A DNA stretch of 23,040 nt from positions 1 through 23,040 of the forward strand of contig CANOBT010000089.1 of assembly GCA_947564305.1 (NCBI GenBank), written 5' to 3'. Positions 16,363 to 23,040 of the stretch are shown piece after piece; within the stretch, counting starts at the first letter, position 1, and each line of letters opens with the position of its first letter. The notes under the pieces are model-generated. The model had not been told where the DNA came from. It saw nothing but the letters and a program-made list of their open reading frames with translations, and searched no databases. A program made the translations under genes and the position numbers. This DNA comes from an uncultured Lachnospiraceae bacterium. Lineage in GTDB: Bacteria > Bacillota_A > Clostridia > Lachnospirales > Lachnospiraceae.

Positions 16363-17562
16363 ATGAATCATAATCTGCATTTGGTAGTATATGAAAATAA
16401 TCTTGATACAGATAAGTTTGCCCGTATGTTTAATAACAAAGCACAGAGTTATAAATTTTATTGGTTTGAAGCAATTTTGAATCTAACTAAGATAACGGAT
16501 GAAGATTTGACTTTTGAAGAGGTCATTAATGAAATGATTTGTGAGGCATGGCATACAGTGACACACTATCATTTACGATTGGGACCTACTATAAATGGCA
16601 AGACTGAGAACTTTTTGGAACATGCCATAAATACGCTAAATGTCATAGTGGATGATTTATCACAAAATCCTTCTAAGGAAGAATTGAAAGCTGCAATAAA
16701 GAAATGCGATAAAGAACTAAAAAGAGACAAAAGCAAACTAACGGATTACGTGCCCTATAAACTTTTATATCCGTTCTTTGATGTGGAAGGAATGGAAGAG
16801 GGGCTGTCGTATATCAAAAATGATCAGCATAAAAGATTGATTGCATACATGGCGAAACTTTCTGATGATAAGAACTTATTCTATACGATACTTGACGGTG
16901 TCGGACTGCAGAAGAAGATACGTATGAATCCTTACTGGAGAAAATTTCTGATTAAAAATTTTGCTGTTATCCAGAGCTGGGTCCAGTACAACAAGGCTCA
17001 ATTTCTGCAGGATAGAAATCCAGGAGTTCCAGGGATTATATATAAAATCTGTCCGGAGAATGAGGAACTTAGGAAATTAGAGCAGGCACGTGATTTATGG
17101 AAAGCGGTAGCTGAATTTACAGGCAAACCTGTGAAAGAAATCTATACAGGTCAGGATATACCGATTGAAACGTTGTCTATAGATCACTTTGTACCAAGAT
17201 CGTATATTTCAAATGATGAACTGTGGAATTTAACACCTATGAGCAGAACTTTAAATTCGAGTAAAAACAATAAACTGCCGTCTTGGGACGAGTTTTTTGA
17301 ACCATTTGCCCAGTATCAATTCTACTTATACAAATTAATTTTTCCTGAGGACAGCAGCAAAAAATCTTCGGTATTAATAAGCAAATTTGAAAAATGTAGA
17401 AAGAATAACATTAATGCTATATGGGCTTCGGAAAATTTGTATATTCCAGGAAATTCAGACGAGCAATTTGTAAATATACTAAGTCACAATCTGAAACCAA
17501 TATATGAAGCGGCTCAATTACAGGGATACGACACATGGCGGATAAGTCAAAAACAAGTGTAG
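16363..17562 (+). CDS. HNH endonuclease domain protein
   Basis: A 399-residue protein whose C-terminal third carries a Cas9-like HNH fold: LSIDHFVPRSY (D274, H275), ELWNLTPMSRTLNSSKNNK (N289, N298, K301). The N-terminal 250 residues are helical and include YKFYWFEAIL and EVINEMICEAWHTVTHYHL, a segment I associate with HNH proteins of gut bacteria; its role is unknown. ATG 16363 follows AAGGTGG by 5 nt; the GTG at 16354 overlaps that site. The stop lies 28 nt inside the methyltransferase gene, so the two are translated together. It has its own promoter and upstream terminator, as a transferred defence cassette would. A nicking or double-strand nuclease against foreign DNA is inferred, not shown. 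Confidence 0.85.
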   Translation: MNHNLHLVVYENNLDTDKFARMFNNKAQSYKFYWFEAILNLTKITDEDLTFEEVINEMICEAWHTVTHYHLRLGPTINGKTENFLEHAINTLNVIVDDLSQNPSKEELKAAIKKCDKELKRDKSKLTDYVPYKLLYPFFDVEGMEEGLSYIKNDQHKRLIAYMAKLSDDKNLFYTILDGVGLQKKIRMNPYWRKFLIKNFAVIQSWVQYNKAQFLQDRNPGVPGIIYKICPENEELRKLEQARDLWKAVAEFTGKPVKEIYTGQDIPIETLSIDHFVPRSYISNDELWNLTPMSRTLNSSKNNKLPSWDEFFEPFAQYQFYLYKLIFPEDSSKKSSVLISKFEKCRKNNINAIWASENLYIPGNSDEQFVNILSHNLKPIYEAAQLQGYDTWRISQKQV

Positions 17563-18143
17563 ATCAGACAATTGAATATTATGAGAAAAATGCTGAAGAT
17601 TTTGTAAATTCGACTATCAATGCCGATATGAGTAACTTATATGCCGCATTTGAACAATATTTATTCCGTGGATGTAAGATTCTTGACCTTGGGTGCGGAA
17701 GCGGTAGAGATAGCAAATATTTTACAGAAAAGGGATATATCGTTACTGCTGTGGACCCTTCAGTTGAAATGTGTGCTTCTACAGAAAAGGTGTCAGGCAT
17801 TAAGGCCATACTGATGCGGGCAGAAGATATGCAGTATGATGAAGAGTTTGATGCTGTTTGGGCCTGTGCCTCATTGCTTCATGTCAGAAAAGATGATATG
17901 AAGCAAGTCCTATGTCGCTGCATGTATGCACTCAGACGTAATGGTGTTATGTATGCTTCATGGAAGTACGGAGAGAATCAAAGGATGACAGCAGGGCGGC
18001 ATTTTTCAGATTACACAGAGGACGCTATTGGAGCACTATTGCATAAAATACAAAATATTAAACTGATTGATGTGTGGATTACAGAGGATGTGCGGGCTGA
18101 AAATAAAACTAGGTGGACAAATATTTTAATCCAGAAGAAATAA
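17535..18143 (+). CDS. class I SAM-dependent methyltransferase
   Basis: A 202-residue Rossmann-fold methyltransferase. Motif I ILDLGCGSGRD (49-59) binds S-adenosylmethionine and AVDPS (D74) contacts the ribose; AEDMQYDEEFDAVWACASLLH forms the next strands. No DNA-methylase catalytic motif (NPPY/DPPY or the PC motif of cytosine enzymes) is present, so it is not an obvious restriction-modification partner; TehB-like small-molecule or protein methylation is more likely. ATG 17535 has AGGGA 8 nt upstream and lies within the HNH gene. The overlap argues for joint function with the HNH protein. The next frame begins one base after its TAA. Confidence 0.85.
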   Translation: MADKSKTSVDQTIEYYEKNAEDFVNSTINADMSNLYAAFEQYLFRGCKILDLGCGSGRDSKYFTEKGYIVTAVDPSVEMCASTEKVSGIKAILMRAEDMQYDEEFDAVWACASLLHVRKDDMKQVLCRCMYALRRNGVMYASWKYGENQRMTAGRHFSDYTEDAIGALLHKIQNIKLIDVWITEDVRAENKTRWTNILIQKK

Positions 18144-18144
18144 T

Positions 18145-19218
18145 GTGAAATTTAAAGAACTGATTCCTGCACTTGGAAAAAAGAACCGTTTTTTCTGCAT
18201 TACCAGACCACGCCGATTTGGAAAAAGCGTCATGGCAAATATGGTGGGAGCTTTTTTTGGGAAAACTGTGGATTCCAGTAATCTGTTTGCTGCTTTGGAA
18301 ATTTCAGGGTATCAGGATTATGAGTCTTATTTGAATAAATATAATGTAATCTATATAGATTTCAGCAGGATGCCGGAAAACTGTGATTCTTACCAGACAT
18401 ATATCAACCGTATTATAAATGGCTTGAAAGAGGAACTGATACAGGAATATCCAGACCTTGCACTTAACCGAACAAAGGCTATATGGGATAATCTGCAGAT
18501 TATTTTTGAAAAGACAGAGCAGAAATTTATATTTGTGTTAGATGAATGGGATGCCATATTCCACAAATCGTTTATCAGCGAACAGGATAAAGAAAAATAT
18601 CTTGAATTTATAAAGAATTTGCTGAAAGACCAGGTATATGTGGAACTGGCTTATATGACAGGGGTTCTCCCAATCGCAAAGTATTCCAGTGGTTTGGAAC
18701 TGAACATGTTTCTTGAGTATGATATGGCGACCAAGAAAAAGTTTAGTGAATATTTTGGATTTTCAGATATGGAAGTTGATACATTATTTCAAAAGTATAA
18801 AGAGGAAACAGATGATGTGGAAATAACCAGGGAGGATTTGTGTATCTGGTATGATGGCTATTGCACTGCAACCGGAAAAAGGCTATATAATCCGCGTTCG
18901 GTTGTCTGTGCGCTGACAGAGAATGAACTGTCCAATTATTGGACCAGTTCGGGGCCATATGATGAGATTTTTTATTATATCCGGAATAATATAGAAGATA
19001 TTCGGCGTGACCTTACGTTGATGATTGCTAAAGAACGGATTCCCATGAGATTGCAGGGATATGCTGCTATAAAACCAGATTTAAAGACAAGGGATCAGAT
19101 TTATTCTGCAATGGTGGTGTATGGTCTTCTCACCTATGAAGATGGAGCTGTTTTTATTCCAAATAAAGAAATAATGAATAGTATTAATGAACAATTGTCA
19201 AAGGAGGAACAACCATGA
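18145..19218 (+). pseudogene. AAA-ATPase-like protein lacking its C-terminal nuclease
   Basis: This 357-residue frame keeps the ATPase core: ITRPRRFGKS (Walker A), YNVIYIDFSRM, FIFVLDEWDA (Walker B), LAYMTGVLPIAK and IWYDGYC. The family normally continues for about 150-200 more residues into a PD-(D/E)XK domain. Here it stops at KEEQP, inside the ribosome site and start of the flavodoxin gene. The N-terminus, GTG directly after the methyltransferase stop, also seems about 25 residues short because the usual VDKT segment is missing. No ribosome site is evident. It is a second member of the family decayed at 14321, but their surviving parts overlap, so they are separate copies. A functional ATPase subunit of the upstream pair cannot be excluded. 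Confidence 0.65.
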
Positions 19219-19730
19219 GCAACATTTTAATCGTTTACTTTTCACGAAAAGGCGAAAACTACTGGGCCGGAGGCCTCAAAAACTTATCGAGGGGCAACAC
19301 AGAAATCGTTGCCGAAATGATTCAACAGGCAGTCGGCGGGGACTTGTTTGAGGTAGAAACTGTAAGACAGTATGCGTCCGACTATCACACCTGTACCGAG
19401 GAGGCACAGCAGGAGCTTCAGGACAATGCCAGGCCGGAGTTGAAACATTACAAGGACAGTCTGGACGGTTATGATACGATTTTCGCAGGTTTCCCAAACT
19501 GGTGGGGGACAATGCCCATGGCCATGTATACATTCCTCGAACATTATGATTTGAAAGGCAAAAGAGTGATTCCGTTTTGCACCAACGAAGGAAGCGGGAT
19601 GGGAGACAGCGAAAGTGATTTGGAAAGGATTTGCACGGGGGCAATTGTAGAGAAGGGACTTGCGATCCGCGGCAGCGAAGCGGAAAAATCGCGCGATAAA
19701 ATATCCGCATGGGCAAAGGAGATGGTATGA
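19215..19730 (+). CDS. flavodoxin-like protein
   Basis: A 171-residue FMN-binding electron carrier or oxidoreductase of the flavodoxin_4 type. It begins with ILIVYFSRKGENYW and, after an insert, SRGNTEIVAEMI, which form the phosphate-binding loop. GFPNWWGTMPMAMYTFLEHYDLKGK is the conserved flavin-contact segment, and FCTNEGSGMGDSE follows. The start is strongly supported: AAAGGAGG (19200-19207) lies 7 nt upstream and the ATG overlaps the preceding TGA. It is probably the pre-existing chromosomal gene into whose 5' side the AAA fragment was joined. It likely had its own promoter, now lost or within the AAA frame. Confidence 0.9.
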   Translation: MSNILIVYFSRKGENYWAGGLKNLSRGNTEIVAEMIQQAVGGDLFEVETVRQYASDYHTCTEEAQQELQDNARPELKHYKDSLDGYDTIFAGFPNWWGTMPMAMYTFLEHYDLKGKRVIPFCTNEGSGMGDSESDLERICTGAIVEKGLAIRGSEAEKSRDKISAWAKEMV

Positions 19731-19823
19731 GTGACTGTTTTTAATCTGTACCCTTCTATAGCGGAAGTAAATCTCTCACATAACGAAGGACAGAAATTTG
19801 CTAACCGTAATTTTCCAAATTTG

Positions 19824-19852
19824 TTGTAAAATCAGTCATTTTATGGTACACT
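19824..19852 (+). promoter_or_regulatory. candidate promoter after the flavodoxin gene
   Basis: TTGTAA (19824-19829) and TACACT (19847-19852) are 17 bp apart, and TGG before the -10 box makes it extended. It points to a transcript of about 220 nt that ends at the terminator at 20054-20087. The rest of 19731-19914 shows nothing else. Confidence 0.45.
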
Positions 19853-19914
19853 ACTTATTAGGGAAAACAAGAGATATTTGTAAGAAGATTTTTTGTAAAC
19901 ATTGAGGACGCGTC

Positions 19915-20046
19915 ATGATAGGGTACTTAAGACTATCGTTGGATTTAGAAATTGCTGCATTGTAGACACAGGCTAATGGATACATATTTATTTTGCAACA
20001 GTTTTTTGGAATGACGGACTTCAACAGATTGTGGAAGCCGGAGTGA
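19915..20046 (+). pseudogene. tiny reading frame split by TAG, product unrecognised
   Basis: ATG 19915 has a good ribosome site, GAGGA (19904-19908), 6 nt upstream. The frame gives MIGYLRLSLDLEIAAL, then TAG at 19963-19965, and continues in the same frame with TQANGYIFILQQFFG, ending in FNRLWKPE at TGA 20044-20046. Promoter, ribosome site and terminator all fit a small gene of about 43 codons that acquired a stop, or a 16-residue peptide. It resembles no family I know and may be a relic of a larger gene. Confidence 0.3.
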
Positions 20047-20053
20047 ATGTTTG

Positions 20054-20087
20054 AATAGTGTGGTATAGATTACCACACTATTTTCTT
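20054..20087 (+). terminator. strong Rho-independent terminator
   Basis: A perfect 12-bp stem (20054-20065 with 20071-20082) with loop TAGAT is followed by TTCTTT. It ends transcription from the promoter at 19824 and from the flavodoxin gene. Confidence 0.8.
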
Positions 20088-20131
20088 TAAGGGGAGGAGA
20101 ATTCTAACTTCATTTCCAGGGCTTTGAGGAG

Positions 20132-20179
20132 AGACTCTTAGAATCTGCAGATTAAGGGGAAAGAGATTCTAAAGAGTCT
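20132..20179 (+). promoter_or_regulatory. leader hairpin of the HD-GYP gene
   Basis: The arms 20132-20146 and 20164-20179 are complementary over 15 bp with one bulged A, around a 17-nt loop. No T-run follows, so it is not a terminator. It lies 37 nt before ATG 20217 (13 nt before ATG 20193) and could control mRNA stability or translation, or be a protein binding site. It does not resemble a c-di-GMP riboswitch. Confidence 0.45.
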
Positions 20180-20216
20180 ATGGGGGAAAGAGATGGTGGA
20201 AATGGAGGAAGAGCAA

Positions 20217-21563
20217 ATGACAAAAAAAGAAAGAAAAAGTCTGACAAGAGAGACGAAGATGGACATTGTTAATATTGTCATGGTTGTCATTTCTTGTATT
20301 TTGTATGTTGTTTTAATCTATGCTATGATTCTGGTATCACGCCAATATAAAATTATGGTATCCGCTATGGATGACTATATGACTTGTGCGGAAGATGCCA
20401 TGCAGGTGTCAGATGCTTCCAGCTATCTTACGGATCAGGTACATCATTATGTGGTGGAGCTGGACCCTAAGCATGTGGATGATTATTTCACAGAAGTCCA
20501 TGTTACCAGGCGGCGGGAAAATGCCTTATTAAATCTGGGGGATTTTGCAGATGAGAAGGCGATTAATGCATTGCAGGAGGCATTAAATTATTCCAATGAG
20601 CTGATGGAGACTGAGATTTATGCGATGAGACTGGCGGCAGAATCACAGGAAGAGGATATCTCGGATTTCCCACAGGAAGTACAGGACATGCAGCTCACGG
20701 CTGAAGACCAGAAGTTGAGTTCGGAGGAAAAGCTTGACAAAGCCATGACTTTGGTATTTGATGAGTTCTATCATCAGGCCAGAGAAGAGATTATGGGGGA
20801 GATTACAGAATTTTTAAATAGTGTGATAGGAACAGCACGTGAAAAGCAGCAGAACAGTATGCTGAAAATGAAAAAGATTATGACGGTTCAGTCGGTGCTG
20901 CTGATTGTGCTGATTGTGCAGAGCTTGATTACGATTACGATGATTATTCTGAATAATAGGAAGAAGCAGAAAGAGAATCATACATTTATCAATCAGATTA
21001 TCCATGCATTTGCCAAGAGCATTGATATTAAAGATAAATATACAAACGGCCATTCGATGAGAGTGGCAAAGTATGCAAGAGCGATTGCAAAAAAGGCAGG
21101 GTTTAATGAAAAGGAAGCAGAGGCTGTGTATAATATCGGTCTGCTTCATGACATCGGAAAAATCACGGTTCCGGATGATATTTTAAATAAAGCCGGACGC
21201 CTGGATGATGATGAGTATAGTGTGATCAAGAAGCATACTAGCAACGGCAGTGAAATTTTGAGGGAGATTGCTATTGCACCGGAGTTGGCCATTGGTGCAC
21301 AATATCATCATGAACGTATTGATGGGCGGGGATATCCCTATGGAAAGGGCGGAGATGAGATTCCGGAAATTGCACAGATTATTGCTGTAGCAGATACCTT
21401 TGACGCGATGTACTCCACCAGGCCCTACCGAAAACAGATGCCTATAGAAAAAGTGGAAGCTGAGCTGGAACGTTCTGCGGGAACACAGTTGAGTGAAGAA
21501 TATGTGAAAATATTGATTGAACTGATTCATGAGGGCGCAGTGACAGATATTAATAAAATATAA
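20217..21563 (+). CDS. membrane HD-GYP domain phosphohydrolase
   Basis: A 448-residue membrane signalling protein. Helix 1 (about 16-41) and helix 2 (about 222-247) enclose an extracellular helical sensor of about 180 residues; a C-terminal HD-GYP domain is cytoplasmic. Its metal and substrate residues are intact: NGHSMRVAKYA (H279), LLHDIGK (H311, D312), HHERIDGRGYP (H364-P374) and DTFDAMYSTRPYR. HD-GYP enzymes typically hydrolyse cyclic di-GMP; that substrate is inferred from the family. ATG 20217 follows GGAGG by 8 nt, while ATG 20193 after GGGGGAAAGAG is possible and adds 8 residues. It stands alone between a strong terminator and a long palindrome. Confidence 0.88.
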   Translation: MTKKERKSLTRETKMDIVNIVMVVISCILYVVLIYAMILVSRQYKIMVSAMDDYMTCAEDAMQVSDASSYLTDQVHHYVVELDPKHVDDYFTEVHVTRRRENALLNLGDFADEKAINALQEALNYSNELMETEIYAMRLAAESQEEDISDFPQEVQDMQLTAEDQKLSSEEKLDKAMTLVFDEFYHQAREEIMGEITEFLNSVIGTAREKQQNSMLKMKKIMTVQSVLLIVLIVQSLITITMIILNNRKKQKENHTFINQIIHAFAKSIDIKDKYTNGHSMRVAKYARAIAKKAGFNEKEAEAVYNIGLLHDIGKITVPDDILNKAGRLDDDEYSVIKKHTSNGSEILREIAIAPELAIGAQYHHERIDGRGYPYGKGGDEIPEIAQIIAVADTFDAMYSTRPYRKQMPIEKVEAELERSAGTQLSEEYVKILIELIHEGAVTDINKI

Positions 21564-21579
21564 GAAAGCATTCTCATGT

Positions 21580-21617
21580 GACAAAGCAGGATATCCTATA
21601 GGATATCCTGCTTTGTC
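21580..21617. repeat. 38-bp perfect palindrome after the HD-GYP gene
   Basis: The arms 21580-21596 and 21601-21617 are exact reverse complements and the four central bases TATA are self-complementary, so all 38 bp are palindromic. It can form a 17-bp hairpin 16 nt after the HD-GYP stop and probably acts as a bidirectional terminator or RNA end-protector. However, no T-run follows the stem on either strand. Confidence 0.85.
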
Positions 21618-21625
21618 GATTCCTA

Positions 21626-21655
21626 TTGACACAAATACTGTAAATAGGATATATT
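21626..21655 (+). promoter_or_regulatory. promoter of the decayed ABC transporter locus
   Basis: TTGACA (21626-21631) is perfect and TATATT (21650-21655) matches five of six, 18 bp apart. It appears intact although the genes behind it are broken. The leader to ATG 21815 is about 150 nt. Confidence 0.6.
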
Positions 21656-21814
21656 GCAATTGGGTTAGTGGTATCTAACATGGAAAAGGTGCCGCATTTA
21701 TTAAAATTAGATGTTAGTCAAACTAATATTTGTTCGCTTTTAACTCTGATAGATAAAAGAGTAAAACACATAGCAATAAATAGGGTATGAATAGGATTCT
21801 GGAAAGGAGAAAAT

Positions 21815-21964
21815 ATGTCAGAGGAAGAGAGAAAATTTTTAGAGATTGTTGATTTAAAGAAAGGATTTGGCAGTGGGGAAACACGCCAGGAGGTACTTCG
21901 GGGAATGAATTTTTCGGTAGCAAAGGGGGAATTATACTTGGATATTTTGTATTTAAATATGTAG
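21815..21964 (+). pseudogene. N-terminal stub of a MacB-type ABC ATPase
   Basis: ATG 21815 follows AAAGGAG by 5 nt. The frame reads FLEIVDLKKGFGSGETRQEV, then LRGMNFSVAKGE, the normal opening of MacB/BceA-like ATPases. It breaks off before Walker A, runs nine codons in the wrong frame of permease DNA, and stops at TAG 21962-21964. The product would be 49 residues with no ATP-binding site. The promoter and ribosome site are still present. A deletion joined this start to the interior of the neighbouring permease gene. Confidence 0.75.
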
Positions 21965-23040
21965 TTGTATCAATGTATTATAACAGCTACAGCCTTCCGA
22001 CTTATGAAACCATATGGAATCCAGAGGCATTTGTAAAAACAACACTGATTCCGGTTCTATTAATGCTTATTGTAAACCTTGCCATTATCGTAAAAATGAT
22101 GCAGCATACACCCTTACAGTTCCTGCGTCATGATTTAAAGAAAACGAAACGCAAAAAAGCAATCTAGCTTCCAGGATGGAAAATTTTAAGCCGGTTCCGT
22201 ATGCGCATTATTCTGCAGAATATTCCAAATTACATCATTTTGTTCTTCGGGATTTTCTTTGTTTCTGTTATGCTTGCTATGGCAGTAGGAATGCCCGACA
22301 CCCTTCAATTCTATAAGGATAATGCGGAAGATATGATGTTTGCCAAGTATCAGTATGTCCTGAAATCCTATGAAGATGATGAGGGCAGTATGATTCATAC
22401 AGAAAATAAGGATGCCGAAAAATTTGCAATGTATTCTTTGCAGAAAAAGAGTGATGTGCTTGATGAAGAAATTTCGATATATGGAATTACGGACGGCAGT
22501 AAATATGTAAAAATCCAAGACTTAAATTCGCTTCACGAAAAGGAAGTCTATATCTCAGCGCCTTTTGGAGATAAATACGGTCTACAAGTGGGAGATACGA
22601 TTTTTTTATGTAAAAATATGAGAACAAACAGCATCAGTTTGAAATTAAAGGAATCTATAATAGATGCCAGAGCCTTGCTGTGTTCATGCCTATAGAGAAT
22701 TACCGCATGACATTTGATTTGAAGGAAGAGGAATTTGGCGGTTTCCTATCCGATTCAGAAATTACGGATATTGAAGAAGAAAACATTGCGACAGTGATTA
22801 CAAAGCGTGATATTACAAAAATGTGTGACCAGCTTGACCATTCTATGGGAGCATACATGCAGTATTTCCAAATTCTGTGTACGCTTCTGTCCGCAGTGCT
22901 CATTTATCTTCTGACCAAGATTATTATAGAGAAAAATGAAAATGCCATATCTATGACCAAGATTTTGGGATATACGAACAAGGAAATCGCAGGCCTTTGT
23001 GGCTAATTGATAGTAGTCATGGATTCCCATTACATAAACG
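21931..23040 (+). pseudogene. FtsX-like ABC permease fragment with several lesions, runs off the window
   Basis: From about 21931 the frame reads LGYFVFKYVVVSMYYNSYSL, entering a permease in its interior; the upstream half is gone. PLQFLRHDLKKTKRKKAI is followed by TAG (22165-22167), after which the same frame continues with SRFRMRIILQNIPNYIILFFG, a hydrophobic segment, and an extracytoplasmic part with ISAPFGDKYGLQVGDTIFL. Near 22613 one base appears lost; the next frame gives KYENKQHQFEIKGIY and AVFMPIENYRMTF up to KILGYTNKEIAGL, then TAA (23004-23006). FtsX-like permeases of the Bce/MacB type export or sense peptides and lipids. With at least four lesions this copy cannot be functional. 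Confidence 0.75.

Noticed and set aside
16363..18143. Type II restriction-modification system
   Set aside because: The methyltransferase has SAM-binding motifs but no adenine or cytosine DNA-methylase catalytic motif.
14321..19218. The two AAA-ATPase-like fragments as halves of one gene split by the XRE-HNH-methyltransferase insertion
   Set aside because: Both contain the same central part (DEWDA, YMTG, WYDGYC), so they are two separate family members and not complementary halves.
20083..20216. c-di-GMP riboswitch in front of the HD-GYP gene
   Set aside because: The conserved GEMM core and paired helices are not visible; only one long hairpin is present.
8583..22167. Amber recoding, since TAG interrupts frames at 8583, 19963 and 22165
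   Set aside because: The permease also has a frameshift and a TAA, the HNH gene ends normally at TAG, and no suppressor tRNA is visible. Ordinary decay explains these stops.
1..23040. CRISPR arrays, tRNA or rRNA genes, insertion sequences, integrases or attachment sites
   Set aside because: No regularly spaced repeats, cloverleaf sequences, transposase or recombinase motifs, or flanking direct repeats of useful length were found by reading.

Overview
The window looks like chromosome of a gut-type Gram-positive Clostridia, most likely Lachnospiraceae. The signs are moderate-to-low G+C, AGGAGG-type ribosome sites, tightly overlapping genes, a LanFEG-like peptide-resistance ABC operon with its two-component system, a GNAT_C-type acyltransferase, AAA-ATPase-like/PD-(D/E)XK genes and a YhcG (DUF1016) gene. 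This assignment is inferred from gene types and composition; no rRNA, tRNA or CRISPR is visible to confirm it.

Region 1 (1-8800) is a defence-like accessory segment. One intact gene of about 7.2 kb (217-7413) encodes a single polypeptide of about 2,398 residues. Its order is a DnaG-type CHC2 zinc ribbon, a TOPRIM domain, a reverse transcriptase with an intact YVDD box, about 1,000 residues of unrecognised mostly helical sequence, and a carbon-nitrogen hydrolase (nitrilase) domain. RT plus C-terminal nitrilase is the layout of the UG1/DRT type 1 anti-phage reverse transcriptases. The fused primase-like N-terminus is the most striking feature of the window. Two decayed genes follow: a frameshifted AlbA_2 fragment and a yhcG nuclease gene cut by one in-frame amber codon.

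Region 2 (8833-14202) is more G+C-rich (31 G/C of 60 at 12661-12720, against 19 of 60 at 2161-2220). It holds one operon of six closely packed genes: ABC ATPase with an E-loop, two membrane subunits, OmpR-type response regulator, histidine kinase and a predicted acyltransferase. The layout resembles lantibiotic/cationic-peptide sensing and resistance loci.

Region 3 (14203-19730) is mosaic. It has a 5'-truncated AAA-ATPase-like/PD-(D/E)XK gene, a divergent XRE regulator, an intergenic segment with a promoter, repeats and a strong terminator (possible small RNA), an HNH endonuclease overlapping a SAM methyltransferase, a second truncated AAA-ATPase-like gene and a flavodoxin.

Region 4 (19731-23040) has a promoter-terminator pair around a tiny broken reading frame, an intact membrane HD-GYP phosphohydrolase with a leader hairpin, and a 38-bp perfect palindrome. 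It ends in a wrecked ABC ATPase/FtsX permease locus that runs off the window.

The contrast between the intact giant RT fusion, the intact HNH/methyltransferase pair and the many broken genes around them suggests a turnover hot spot for mobile defence cargo. No recombinase, insertion sequence or attachment site is visible.
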